Position numbers and translations under genes: made by a program. The notes below the pieces were generated by a model. It worked only from the letters and a program-made list of their open reading frames with translations, had not been told where the DNA came from and searched no databases. This document shows positions 1 to 6,688 of a DNA stretch of 12,212 bases, one piece after another. Source of the DNA: Firmicutes bacterium CAG:646 (lineage in GTDB: Bacteria > Bacillota > Clostridia > Lachnospirales > Lachnospiraceae); the NCBI GenBank assembly GCA_000432335.1, contig HF995327.1, positions 1 to 12,212 of the forward strand, written 5' to 3'. Each line of letters begins with the position of its first letter. Within the stretch, counting starts at the first letter, position 1.

Positions 1-4
1 AATC

Positions 5-259
5 GTGGAAAGAAATCTTAGAAAAACACGTGTTGGTAAAGTAGTAAGCAACAAGATGGATAAAACAATCGTAGTTGCTATTGAAGACCACGTAAAACAT
101 CCTCTTTACAAGAAAATCGTAAAGAGAACCTATAAATTAAAAGCACATGATGAGCAGAATCAGTGCAGCATCGGTGATACCGTTAAAGTTATGGAGACCA
201 GACCGCTGTCCAAAGATAAGAGATGGAGACTGGTTGAAATCGTAGAAAAAGTGAAATAA
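5..259 (+). CDS. rpsQ: 30S ribosomal protein S17
   Basis: S17 is a primary 16S rRNA-binding protein with an OB-type fold that helps nucleate assembly of the 30S body. The 84-residue product has the family's core around residues 16-45 (NKMDKTIVVAIEDHVKHPLY and following) and the C-terminal signature GDTVKVMETRPLSKDKRW at 57-74. The chosen start is GTG at position 5, giving MERNLRKTRVG, a usual N-terminus and length for Clostridia. Its ribosome binding site would lie before the window, so the start rests on homology only. It is the first gene seen of the S10-spc run, with rplN 35 bp downstream; rpmC and rplP would be expected just upstream, outside the window. Confidence 0.97.
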   Translation: MERNLRKTRVGKVVSNKMDKTIVVAIEDHVKHPLYKKIVKRTYKLKAHDEQNQCSIGDTVKVMETRPLSKDKRWRLVEIVEKVK

Positions 260-294
260 TTATATCGGTAAATTCGTGAAGGAGGAATACCAGC

Positions 295-663
295 ATGATT
301 CAGCAGGAGAGTAGACTTAGAGTTGCTGATAACACAGGTGCAAAAGAGATTCTGTGTATCCGTGTTATGGGTGGTTCTACGAGAAGATATGCCAACATCG
401 GTGATGTAATCGTTGCTTCCGTCAAAGATGCAACACCAGGCGGCGTTGTTAAAAAAGGCGATGTAGTGAAAGCTGTTGTTGTCCGTACTGTAAAGGGTGT
501 TCGTCGTAAAGATGGTTCTTACATTAAGTTTGATGAAAACGCAGCCGTAATCATCAAAGATGATAAGACACCAAGGGGAACTCGTATCTTTGGACCAGTA
601 GCAAGAGAGCTTCGTGAGAAACAGTTTATGAAAATTGTATCTCTGGCTCCGGAAGTATTATAA
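295..663 (+). CDS. rplN: 50S ribosomal protein L14
   Basis: L14 binds 23S rRNA at the subunit interface, forms part of an intersubunit bridge and is a docking point for silencing factor RsfS in other bacteria. The 122-residue product has the standard length and begins MIQQESRLRVADNTGAKE, with the long L14 signature region across residues 60-88 (AVVVRTVKGVRRKDGS then a conserved FDENAAVII stretch). A GGAGG site at 281-285 lies 9 bases before the ATG. The gene is followed at once by rplX, whose Shine-Dalgarno sequence overlaps this stop codon, so the two are probably translationally linked. Nothing is unusual in it. Confidence 0.98.
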   Translation: MIQQESRLRVADNTGAKEILCIRVMGGSTRRYANIGDVIVASVKDATPGGVVKKGDVVKAVVVRTVKGVRRKDGSYIKFDENAAVIIKDDKTPRGTRIFGPVARELREKQFMKIVSLAPEVL

Positions 664-675
664 GGAGGTAGCCTG

Positions 676-975
676 ATGTTAAAGATCAAAAAAGGTGATA
701 CTGTAAAAGTTATCGCCGGTAAAGATAAAGACAAAGAAGGAAAAGTTCTGTCTGTAAAAGATGGTAAAGTCATTGTTGAAGGCATCAACATGATCACAAA
801 ACACACAAAACCTTCTATGGCCAACCAGCAGGGTGGCATTGTCAACAAAGAAGCTCCTATTGATGCATCCAACGTAATGGTTATGTACAAAGGAAAAGCT
901 ACACGTGTAGGCTTCAAAGTTGAAGATGGAAAAAAAGTCCGTGTTGCAAAGAGCACCGGTGAAGTAATCGATTAA
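676..975 (+). CDS. rplX: 50S ribosomal protein L24
   Basis: L24 is an assembly-initiator protein of the large subunit that binds the 5' domain of 23S rRNA and sits near the exit of the peptide tunnel. The 99-residue product opens with a KOW motif (KKGDTVKVIAGKDKDKEGKV, about residues 5-24), followed by the SH3-like barrel. The length is slightly under the roughly 103 residues common in the family. The AAGGAGG at 662-668 overlaps the rplN stop codon and sits 7 bases before the ATG. Only 12 bp separate it from rplN and 22 bp from rplE, as expected for one polycistronic message. Confidence 0.97.
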   Translation: MLKIKKGDTVKVIAGKDKDKEGKVLSVKDGKVIVEGINMITKHTKPSMANQQGGIVNKEAPIDASNVMVMYKGKATRVGFKVEDGKKVRVAKSTGEVID

Positions 976-997
976 TTAAGAGAGGAGGCAATCAAAA

Positions 998-1537
998 GTG
1001 AGCAGACTGAAAGAAACATACAAAAATGAGATCGTAGACGCTATGATCAAAAAATTTGGATATAAGAACATCATGGAAGTGCCAAAACTCGAAAAGATCG
1101 TAATCAACATGGGTGTTGGCGAAGCAAAAGAAAATGCAAAAATTCTGGACTCTGCAGTAAAAGATCTGGAAACTATTGCCGGACAGAAAGCAGTTCTGAC
1201 AAGAGCAAAGAATTCCGTAGCTAACTTCAAAATTCGTGAAGGTATGCCGATCGGATGTAAGGTAACCCTGAGAGGGGAAAAAATGTATGAGTTCGCTGAT
1301 CGTCTGATCAACCTGGCTCTGCCCCGTGTACGTGACTTCCGTGGAGTAAATCCTAACGCATTTGACGGAAGAGGAAATTACGCTCTGGGTATTAAAGAAC
1401 AGTTGATTTTCCCTGAAATCGAATATGATAAAGTTGATAAAGTAAGAGGTATGGACATTATCTTTGTTACAACAGCAAAGACAGATGAAGAAGCTCGCGA
1501 ATTATTGACATTATTCAATATGCCGTTTTCAAAGTAA
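998..1537 (+). CDS. rplE: 50S ribosomal protein L5
   Basis: L5 binds 5S rRNA together with L18 and places it in the central protuberance, also contacting the P-site tRNA. The 179-residue product has family length, with KLEKIVINMGVGEAKENAK near residues 30-48 and the signature LPRVRDFRGVNPNAFDGRGN near 108-127. The start is GTG at 998, giving MSRLKETYKNEI. It is supported by a strong GAGGAGG at 982-988, while no ATG is available between that site and the conserved N-terminus. GTG starts are seen here for rpsQ and rplE only. Its partner in 5S binding, rplR, lies downstream in the same cluster. Confidence 0.97.
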   Translation: MSRLKETYKNEIVDAMIKKFGYKNIMEVPKLEKIVINMGVGEAKENAKILDSAVKDLETIAGQKAVLTRAKNSVANFKIREGMPIGCKVTLRGEKMYEFADRLINLALPRVRDFRGVNPNAFDGRGNYALGIKEQLIFPEIEYDKVDKVRGMDIIFVTTAKTDEEARELLTLFNMPFSK

Positions 1538-1555
1538 GAATAGGAGGGAAAATTC

Positions 1556-1741
1556 ATGGCTAAGACAGCAATGAAAATTAAGCAGCAGCGTAAACAGAAA
1601 TTCTCTACAAGAGAATACAATCGTTGCAGAATCTGTGGTCGTCCACATGCTTACTTAAGAAAATACGGAATCTGCAGAATTTGCTTCCGTGAATTAGCAT
1701 ATAAGGGACAGATCCCAGGAGTTAAAAAAGCTAGCTGGTGA
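1556..1741 (+). CDS. rpsZ: 30S ribosomal protein S14, type Z
   Basis: S14 binds the 3' major domain of 16S rRNA in the head of the small subunit. This is the short, zinc-binding form: 61 residues with two CxxC pairs, C24-C27 (CRIC) and C40-C43 (CRIC), around the conserved GRPHAYLRKYGI linker and ending KGQIPGVKKASW. This form is typical of Gram-positive bacteria; the zinc-free paralogue is longer and often Zur-regulated, and it is not in this window. A GGAGGG at 1543-1548 precedes the ATG. The usual next gene, rpsH, does not follow closely: a 195-bp gap with folded repeat copies intervenes. Confidence 0.98.
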   Translation: MAKTAMKIKQQRKQKFSTREYNRCRICGRPHAYLRKYGICRICFRELAYKGQIPGVKKASW

Positions 1742-1747
1742 TCGGAA

Positions 1748-1791
1748 GCGCTTAATGAGAGCCAGCTGAAGGCGAAGCTCGAATTTAGTGC
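1748..1791 (+). repeat. Intergenic fold-back repeat, copy A
   Basis: First of three related copies in this region. The outer arms GCGCT (1748-1752) and AGTGC (1787-1791) pair with one G-T wobble. An inner pair GCC (1761-1763) with GGC (1771-1773) also occurs in the other copies. The 3' part GGCGAAGCTCGAATTTAGTG matches copy C at 15 of 20 positions. It begins only 7 bp after the rpsZ stop codon. The family was not recognised by name. Confidence 0.6.
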
Positions 1792-1804
1792 GAGATCGTT
1801 CGTG

Positions 1805-1849
1805 CCCCTTAGCAAGCCTGAGCCGTAAGGTGAAAGGCGAGCTTAGTGG
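1805..1849 (+). repeat. Intergenic fold-back repeat, copy B
   Basis: Second copy. Over 41 bases (1808-1848) it aligns without gaps to 2349-2389 (copy C), with 29 identical positions including a run GAGCTTAGTG. The outer arms CCCCT (1805-1809) and AGTGG (1845-1849) pair with one mismatch. The terminal pair here is C-G, whereas copies A and C have G-C, so both partners changed. The inner hairpin is GCC-GTAA-GGT at 1822-1831, with a GNRA-type loop. Confidence 0.65.
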
Positions 1850-1856
1850 AACGAAC

Positions 1857-1877
1857 ATTCCCGTCTAAACGGGGAAT
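1857..1877 (+). other. Stem-loop after repeat copy B
   Basis: ATTCCC (1857-1862) pairs with GGGAAT (1872-1877), continued by GT (1863-1864) with AC (1869-1870) and one bulged G. No T-run follows, so it is not a typical intrinsic terminator. It lies about 45 bases before the rpsH ribosome binding site. Copy C is also followed by a hairpin, so the hairpin may be part of the repeated unit. Confidence 0.55.
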
Positions 1878-1936
1878 ACCTAGTATAAATGAACTATACT
1901 GACATGAAAAGTCTAAATAATCAGGAGGAAACTATC

Positions 1937-2338
1937 ATGACAATGAGCGATCCAATTGCAGATATGCTTACAAGAATCCGTAACGCAAACACTGCGAAAC
2001 ATGACACTGTAGATGTTCCGGCTTCCAAAATGAAACTGGCTATCGCCGACATTCTGGTAAAAGAAGGATACATCGCAAAATATGACATCGTAGAAGATGG
2101 TGCTTTCAAAAACATTCGCATCACTCTGAAATACGGTGCAAACAAAAATGAAAAGATCATCACTGGTCTGAAGAGAATTTCTAAACCAGGTCTGCGTGTA
2201 TATGCAGGAAAAGAAAATCTGCCAAGAGTACTTGGTGGTCTGGGTGTGGCTATTCTGTCTACAAACCAGGGTGTTATCACAGATAAAGAAGCTAGAAAAC
2301 TTCAGGTTGGTGGAGAAGTATTAGCTTTTGTATGGTAG
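1937..2338 (+). CDS. rpsH: 30S ribosomal protein S8
   Basis: S8 is a primary 16S rRNA-binding protein (helix 21) needed for central-domain assembly, and in Escherichia coli it is the translational repressor of the spc operon. The product from ATG 1937 is 133 residues, the normal length, starting MTMSDPIADMLTRIRNANTA and carrying the S8 signature GLGVAILSTNQGVITDKEAR near residues 104-123. The reading frame is open from an ATG at 1889, but only 1937 has a strong site (AGGAGG, 1923-1928) and a conserved N-terminus, so the shorter start was chosen. Unlike most genes here it is isolated by gaps of 195 bp upstream and 199 bp downstream, both holding copies of the fold-back repeat. Confidence 0.97.
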   Translation: MTMSDPIADMLTRIRNANTAKHDTVDVPASKMKLAIADILVKEGYIAKYDIVEDGAFKNIRITLKYGANKNEKIITGLKRISKPGLRVYAGKENLPRVLGGLGVAILSTNQGVITDKEARKLQVGGEVLAFVW

Positions 2339-2345
2339 GCATTGA

Positions 2346-2390
2346 GCACTTAGAGAAGACAAGCCGTTAGGCGAAGGATGAGCTTAGTGC
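2346..2390 (+). repeat. Intergenic fold-back repeat, copy C
   Basis: Third copy, 7 bp after the rpsH stop codon. The outer arms GCACT (2346-2350) and AGTGC (2386-2390) pair perfectly and continue past a T-T mismatch with AG/CT. The inner hairpin is GCC-GTTA-GGC (2363-2372). It matches copy B at 29 of 41 ungapped positions. As with copy A, it begins right behind a stop codon. Confidence 0.65.
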
Positions 2391-2397
2391 GAAAGCC

Positions 2398-2422
2398 GTT
2401 CTGCGACCAAAGGGAGCAGAAC
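2398..2422 (+). other. Stem-loop after repeat copy C
   Basis: GTTCTGC (2398-2404) pairs perfectly with GCAGAAC (2416-2422) across an 11-base loop. No T-run follows. Its place just 3' of copy C matches that of the hairpin just 3' of copy B. Confidence 0.55.
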
Positions 2423-2486
2423 TTCCTTGATTGACAGGGATTGAAGAAAGAAGCATACACACAAGTGTGCGAAGATACTGAAAACA

Positions 2487-2509
2487 GAGAGGAACAAACG
2501 AGTCCTCTC
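2487..2509 (+). promoter_or_regulatory. Stem-loop just upstream of rplF
   Basis: GAGAGGA (2487-2493) pairs perfectly over 7 bp with TCCTCTC (2503-2509), with a 9-base loop. It ends about 14 bases before the rplF AGGAGG (2524-2529). The left arm contains a GAGAGGA that resembles a ribosome binding site. There is no T-run, so a role in translation or message stability is more likely than termination. The role is inferred; only the complementarity is seen. Confidence 0.5.
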
Positions 2510-2537
2510 CGAAAATTTAAGTTAGGAGGAAAATGGT

Positions 2538-3077
2538 ATGTCACGTATCGGAAGACTGCCTGTAGTTATTCCAGCTGGTGTAACAGTTGATGTAAAAGAG
2601 AATAACTATGTTGTTGTAAAAGGTTCTAAAGGAACACTGGAAAGAGAACTGCCTGTTGAGATGGACATCAAAGTAGAAGATGGTCAGGTAATTGTAACAA
2701 GACCAAGCGATCTGAAAAAGATGAAAGCTCTGCATGGTCTGACAAGAACACTGATTCAGAATATGGTAATCGGCGTAAGCGAAGGATACCAGAAGGTTCT
2801 GGAAGTAAACGGTGTTGGTTACAAAGCAGCTAAACAGGGTAAGAAATTGGTTCTTTCCTTAGGATATTCTCACCCGGTTGAAATGGAAGATCCGGAAGGA
2901 TTGGAAACAACTGTAGATGGTAACAAAATCGTCGTAAAAGGTATCAGCAAAGAAAAAGTTGGCCAGTACGCTGCTGAAATCAGAGAAAAGAGAAAACCTG
3001 AACCTTATAAAGGAAAAGGTATCAAATATGCTGATGAAGTTATCAGACGTAAAGTTGGTAAAACTGGTAAGAAATAA
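2538..3077 (+). CDS. rplF: 50S ribosomal protein L6
   Basis: L6 has two similar domains and binds 23S rRNA near the sarcin-ricin loop and the factor-binding site. The 179-residue product has normal length, begins MSRIGRLPVVIPAGV, and carries the C-terminal L6 signature EPYKGKGIKY at residues 155-164 before a basic tail. Two domain repeats are visible as paired stretches of roughly 75-80 residues (about 7-80 and 83-165). AGGAGG at 2524-2529 precedes the ATG by 8 bases; an ATG at 2533 is out of frame. The 199-bp gap before it, unusual inside an spc operon, is described under repeat copy C and the two stem-loops. Confidence 0.98.
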   Translation: MSRIGRLPVVIPAGVTVDVKENNYVVVKGSKGTLERELPVEMDIKVEDGQVIVTRPSDLKKMKALHGLTRTLIQNMVIGVSEGYQKVLEVNGVGYKAAKQGKKLVLSLGYSHPVEMEDPEGLETTVDGNKIVVKGISKEKVGQYAAEIREKRKPEPYKGKGIKYADEVIRRKVGKTGKK

Positions 3078-3094
3078 ATAAGGAGAGTGTGAAA

Positions 3095-3463
3095 ATGATT
3101 AATAAAGTATCAAGAGCGGATGTCCGCACGAAAAAGCATAGAAGAATGCGTCATCATATCGTTGGCACAGCTGAAAGACCACGTTTGGCTGTATTCAGAA
3201 GCAACAATCATATGTATGCACAGATCATTGATGATACAGTTGGAAAAACATTAGTATCCGCTTCTACTCTTCAGAAAGATGTAAAAGCAGAACTGGAACA
3301 CACCAACACAGTAGAAGCTGCAGCATATCTGGGAACTGTAATCGGAAAGAAAGCAGTTGAAAGCGGAATCAAATCTGTTGTATTTGACAGAGGAGGATTC
3401 GTATACCATGGTAAAGTAAAAGCTTTGGCTGATGCAGCAAGAGAAGCTGGATTGGAATTCTAG
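3095..3463 (+). CDS. rplR: 50S ribosomal protein L18
   Basis: L18 binds 5S rRNA and, with L5, anchors it in the central protuberance. The product from ATG 3095 is 122 residues, beginning MINKVSRADVRTKKHRRMR, with the basic N-terminus followed by TAERPRLAVFRSNNHMYAQI (about 25-44) and the C-terminal VVFDRGGFVYHGKVKALADA region. A GTG at 3089 in the same frame would add two residues but lies only about 3 bases after the AGGAG at 3081-3085, while ATG 3095 is spaced 9 bases, so the ATG is preferred. The gene is 17 bp behind rplF. Confidence 0.97.
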   Translation: MINKVSRADVRTKKHRRMRHHIVGTAERPRLAVFRSNNHMYAQIIDDTVGKTLVSASTLQKDVKAELEHTNTVEAAAYLGTVIGKKAVESGIKSVVFDRGGFVYHGKVKALADAAREAGLEF

Positions 3464-3484
3464 GAAAGGGAGGAGCGAAAACAC

Positions 3485-3994
3485 ATGAGACATGCAATCA
3501 TTGATGCTAGTCAGTTAGAATTAGAAGAAAAAGTAGTCTCAATCAAACGTGTAACAAAGGTAGTTAAAGGTGGACGTAATATGCGCTTTACTGCCCTGGT
3601 AGTTGTTGGAGACGGCAATGGTCACGTTGGTGCAGGACTGGGAAAAGCAACTGAAATTCCGGAAGCAATCCGCAAAGGAAAAGAAGATGCTATGAAGAAA
3701 TTAGTAACCGTAGCAAGAGATGAAAACAACAGTATCACACATGACTATATCGGTAAATTCGGAAGCGCAGAACTGCTGCTGAAGAGAGCTCCGGAAGGTA
3801 CTGGTGTTATCGCTGGTGGTCCGGCTCGTGCCGTAATCGAATTAGCAGGTATCAAGAACATCCGTACAAAATGTATGGGTTCCAGAAATAAACAGAACGT
3901 TGTACTTGCTACAATCGCAGGTTTAAGTCAGTTGAAGACTCCAGAAGAAGTAGCTAGACTTCGCGGTAAATCCGTTGAAGAAATCTTTGCTTAA
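3485..3994 (+). CDS. rpsE: 30S ribosomal protein S5
   Basis: S5 lies at the mRNA entry side of the 30S subunit and influences decoding accuracy and helicase action. The 169-residue product has the N-terminal double-stranded-RNA-binding-like domain (about 14-77), with KGGRNMRFTALVVVGDGNGH at 28-47, and the C-terminal S5 domain with APEGTGVIAGGPARAVIELA at 102-121. GGGAGGAG at 3468-3475 precedes the ATG. The stop codon overlaps the ribosome binding site of rpmD (TTAAGGAGGG), suggesting coupled translation. The length matches relatives; nothing is odd. Confidence 0.98.
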   Translation: MRHAIIDASQLELEEKVVSIKRVTKVVKGGRNMRFTALVVVGDGNGHVGAGLGKATEIPEAIRKGKEDAMKKLVTVARDENNSITHDYIGKFGSAELLLKRAPEGTGVIAGGPARAVIELAGIKNIRTKCMGSRNKQNVVLATIAGLSQLKTPEEVARLRGKSVEEIFA

Positions 3995-4008
3995 GGAGGG
4001 ACTGGAAA

Positions 4009-4182
4009 ATGTTGAAAATTACTTTAGTAAAATCTACAATCGGTGCGGTTCCAAAACACAAAAAGACGGTTGAAGCTTTGGGACTGACTAAACTGCACAA
4101 AACTGTTGAACTGCCGGATAACGCAGCTACAAGAGGTATGATCAAACAGGTGCAGCATTTGGTAAAAGTTGAAGAAGCGTAA
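4009..4182 (+). CDS. rpmD: 50S ribosomal protein L30
   Basis: L30 is a small large-subunit protein present in most but not all bacteria. The reading frame from ATG 4009 encodes 57 residues, starting MLKITLVKSTIGAVPKHKKT and continuing with EALGLTKLHKTVELPDNAAT and RGMIKQVQHLVKVEE, the complete family pattern. AAGGAGGG at 3993-4000 overlaps the rpsE stop codon and sits 8 bases before the ATG. Position between rpsE and rplO is the conserved one. At under 60 residues it is easily missed by length-filtered gene calls, but the match to L30 is end to end. Confidence 0.97.
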   Translation: MLKITLVKSTIGAVPKHKKTVEALGLTKLHKTVELPDNAATRGMIKQVQHLVKVEEA

Positions 4183-4205
4183 TTAGGATAGAAGGAGGTG
4201 CCACA

Positions 4206-4640
4206 ATGGATTTATCTAATTTAAGACCTGCAGAAGGTTCCAGACAGAGCGATGATTTCCGCAGAGGCCGTGGTCACGGTTCAGGAAATGGAAAAACAGC
4301 TGGTAAAGGACACAAAGGTCAGAAAGCTCGTTCTGGAGCTCCAAGACCAGGTTTTGAAGGTGGACAGATGCCTTTATACAGAAGACTTCCAAAGAGAGGA
4401 TTCAAGAACAGAAATACCAAAGAAATCGTTGGTATCAATGTAGATGCTCTGAACAGATTTGAAGATGGAACAGAAGTTACCATCGTTACTCTGGTAGAGA
4501 GCGGACTGGTTTCCAATCCGAAAGACGGAGTTAAGATTCTGGGTAATGGTGAGCTGAACAAAAAACTTACCGTAAAGGTTACCGCTGTAAGTGAAGGCGC
4601 AAAAGCAAAAATTGAAGCAGCAGGTGGAACAGTAGAGTAA
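4206..4640 (+). CDS. rplO: 50S ribosomal protein L15
   Basis: L15 is a late-assembling 23S rRNA-binding protein with a long basic N-terminal extension that threads into the subunit. The 144-residue product shows this extension, rich in Gly, Arg and Lys (GRGHGSGNGKTAGKGHKGQK at 22-41, then SGAPRPGFEGGQMPLYRRLP), and a C-terminal domain ending AKIEAAGGTVE. AAGGAGGTG at 4192-4200 precedes the ATG by 5 bases. It lies 23 bp after rpmD and 11 bp before secY. An overlapping frame at 4252-4443 is a shadow. Confidence 0.98.
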   Translation: MDLSNLRPAEGSRQSDDFRRGRGHGSGNGKTAGKGHKGQKARSGAPRPGFEGGQMPLYRRLPKRGFKNRNTKEIVGINVDALNRFEDGTEVTIVTLVESGLVSNPKDGVKILGNGELNKKLTVKVTAVSEGAKAKIEAAGGTVE

Positions 4641-4651
4641 GAGGTGATCTC

Positions 4652-5968
4652 ATGTTAAAGACTCTTCAAAATGCGTTTAAAGTGAAGGATGTCAGACATC
4701 GGATCTTCTATGTGTTAATGATGCTGGTGGTTGTGAGAATTGGCTCACAGCTGCCGGTTCCTGGTGTAGATAACAGTTATTTCAAAGACTGGTTTGCAGG
4801 ACAGAGCGGTGACGCATTCAACTTTTTGGATGCATTTACCGGAGGCTCATTTTCACAGATGTCCATCTTTGCGTTAAGTATTACACCGTATATCACATCA
4901 TCCATTATCATGCAGCTTTTAACGATTGCAATTCCTAAGTTAGAAGAAATGCAGAGAGATGGAGAAGACGGAAGAAAGAAAATCAGTGCGATCACCCGTT
5001 ATGTTACTGTAGGATTAGCCCTGTTTGAATCTGTTGCTATGGCGATTGGATTTGGTAATAAGGGACTGATTCCGGATAACAACGCAGGTAAAATTATCGT
5101 AGTGGTTGCAGCATTGACTGCTGGTTCTGCATTCCTGATGTGGGTTGGTGAACAGATCAATGAAAAGGGAATAGGAAATGGTATTTCCATCGTTCTGTTG
5201 ATTAACATTGTCTCCCGTATCCCAAGTGATATGGTGACGCTTTATGAAACGTTTATGAAAGGTAAGATCATAGCAAAAGCGATTCTTGCAGGAGTTATTA
5301 TCTTTGCAGTGATCGTGGCAGTTGTGGTTCTGGTTCTTATCTTAAACGGAGCAGAAAGAAGAATTCCTGTTCAGTACTCCAAGAAAGTACAGGGCAGAAA
5401 AATGATGGGCGGACAGTCCAGCCATATTCCTTTAAAAGTAAATACAGCCGGAGTAATCCCTGTAATCTTTGCTTCTTCTATTATGTCCTTCCCAAGTGTG
5501 ATCGCCACATTTATGGGTAAGACAGGAGGAAGCGGATGGGGAAGCAAGATTCTGGCAGCTCTGAACAGTAATAACTGGTTTAATCCGCAGCAGTCCTGGT
5601 ATTCCGTGGGACTGATTCTGTATATTGTAATGGTAATTTTCTTTGCTTACTTCTATACATCCATTACCTTCAATCCTCTGGAGGTAGCCGATAATATGAA
5701 GAAGCAGGGTGGTTTTATCCCTGGTATCCGTCCGGGAAAACCGACAGTAGATTATCTTACAAAGTTATTAAACTATATTATTTTTATCGGTGCTGCAGGA
5801 CTTACCATCGTAGCAGTGATTCCATTCTTCTTTAATGGCGTATTTGGCGCTAATGTCTCTTTCGGAGGAACATCCATCATTATTATTGTGGGTGTTATCC
5901 TGGAAACATTAAAGCAGGTTGAATCCATGATGCTGGTGAGAAACTACAAAGGTTTTTTAGATAACTAA
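4652..5968 (+). CDS. secY: Preprotein translocase channel subunit SecY
   Basis: SecY forms the protein-conducting channel of the Sec translocon in the cytoplasmic membrane, working with SecE, SecG, SecA and the signal recognition particle pathway. The 438-residue product has the expected alternation of about ten hydrophobic segments, beginning at residues 19-30. Landmarks are RIGSQLPVPGVD (29-40), the plug/helix 2 region LDAFTGGSFSQMSIFALSIT (59-78), EKGIGNGISIVLLINI (171-186), the cytosolic loop GAERRIPVQYSKKVQGRKMM (233-252), NPLEVADNMKKQGGFIPGIR (341-360) and the tail LVRNYKGFLDN. GAGGTGATC at 4641-4649 is an almost exact anti-Shine-Dalgarno match. The gene is 11 bp behind rplO. A strong stem-loop follows its stop codon. 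Confidence 0.98.
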   Translation: MLKTLQNAFKVKDVRHRIFYVLMMLVVVRIGSQLPVPGVDNSYFKDWFAGQSGDAFNFLDAFTGGSFSQMSIFALSITPYITSSIIMQLLTIAIPKLEEMQRDGEDGRKKISAITRYVTVGLALFESVAMAIGFGNKGLIPDNNAGKIIVVVAALTAGSAFLMWVGEQINEKGIGNGISIVLLINIVSRIPSDMVTLYETFMKGKIIAKAILAGVIIFAVIVAVVVLVLILNGAERRIPVQYSKKVQGRKMMGGQSSHIPLKVNTAGVIPVIFASSIMSFPSVIATFMGKTGGSGWGSKILAALNSNNWFNPQQSWYSVGLILYIVMVIFFAYFYTSITFNPLEVADNMKKQGGFIPGIRPGKPTVDYLTKLLNYIIFIGAAGLTIVAVIPFFFNGVFGANVSFGGTSIIIIVGVILETLKQVESMMLVRNYKGFLDN

Positions 5969-5997
5969 AAGGTTGTGGCGTTTTACGCCACAGCCTT
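5969..5997 (+). promoter_or_regulatory. Strong stem-loop between secY and adk
   Basis: A 13-bp stem with one G-T wobble, 5969-5981 against 5985-5997, closed by a 3-base loop (core TGTGGCGT-TTT-ACGCCACA). It starts directly after the secY stop codon. No T-run follows (AAAGTG instead), so efficient intrinsic termination is unlikely. It could protect the 3' end of the upstream message, mark a processing point or cause partial termination. Confidence 0.6.
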
Positions 5998-6040
5998 AAA
6001 GTGTATATAGCGATAAAAAAGAGGAAAAGGAGAGGGTACT

Positions 6041-6685
6041 ATGAAACTTATCATGTTGGGAGCGCCTGGTGCAGGTAAGGGAACACAGGCGAAGAAGATT
6101 GCAGAAAAATATAACATTCCTCATATTTCCACAGGAGATATTTTTCGTGCAAATATTAAAAACGGAACAGAATTGGGAAATAAGGCGAAAAGTTACATGG
6201 ATCAGGGGCTCTTAGTTCCTGATGAACTGACCTGTGATCTGGTAGTAGACCGTATTAATCAGGAAGATTGCAAAAACGGATACGTACTGGATGGATTCCC
6301 AAGAACGATTCCTCAGGCAGAAGCATTGAAAGCTGCTCTGGAAAAAATGGGAAGCATCATCGATTATGCTATTAATGTGGAAGTTCCGGATGAAAACATT
6401 ATCAATCGTATGAGCGGACGCCGCGCCTGCCTTGCATGCGGATGTACGTATCATGTTGTGTATAATGCGCCGAAAACAGAAGATATCTGCGATGTATGCG
6501 GAGCAAAACTGGTTCTGCGTGATGATGATAAGCCAGAAACTGTTAAGAAACGTTTGAATGTATATCATGAACAAACACAGCCGTTGATCGATTTCTACGA
6601 CAAAGAAGGTGTATTAGTAGAAGTTGACGGAACACAGAATCTGGAAGATGTGTTCCAGGCTATCACCAAAATTTTAGGAGCGTAA
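6041..6685 (+). CDS. adk: Adenylate kinase
   Basis: Catalyses ATP + AMP to 2 ADP in the cytosol, setting the adenylate balance. The 214-residue product is the long, LID-containing form. It has the P-loop GAPGAGKGT (7-15), the AMP-binding STGD (30-33) with R36, the DGFPRT motif (84-89), and a LID with four cysteines C130, C133, C150 and C153, which should bind structural zinc. Many Gram-positive enzymes have Asp in place of the fourth Cys, so this is the all-Cys variant. AAGGAGAGG at 6028-6036 precedes the ATG. It sits between secY and map, a conserved order, with map starting 3 bp after its stop codon. Confidence 0.98.
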   Translation: MKLIMLGAPGAGKGTQAKKIAEKYNIPHISTGDIFRANIKNGTELGNKAKSYMDQGLLVPDELTCDLVVDRINQEDCKNGYVLDGFPRTIPQAEALKAALEKMGSIIDYAINVEVPDENIINRMSGRRACLACGCTYHVVYNAPKTEDICDVCGAKLVLRDDDKPETVKKRLNVYHEQTQPLIDFYDKEGVLVEVDGTQNLEDVFQAITKILGA

Positions 6686-6688
6686 AAC

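Noticed and set aside
519..956. Long minus-strand open frames opposite rplN-rplX and other genes (for example 10656-11189)
   Set aside because: Shadows of highly expressed genes with biased codon use; no ribosome binding sites and no recognisable protein families.
1881..1900. TATAAA/TATACT strings before rpsH
   Set aside because: No -35 match at any suitable distance; the upstream positions fall in a hairpin.
1889..1936. N-terminal extension of S8 from ATG 1889
   Set aside because: The extension contains the strong AGGAGG for ATG 1937 and does not match the family N-terminus.
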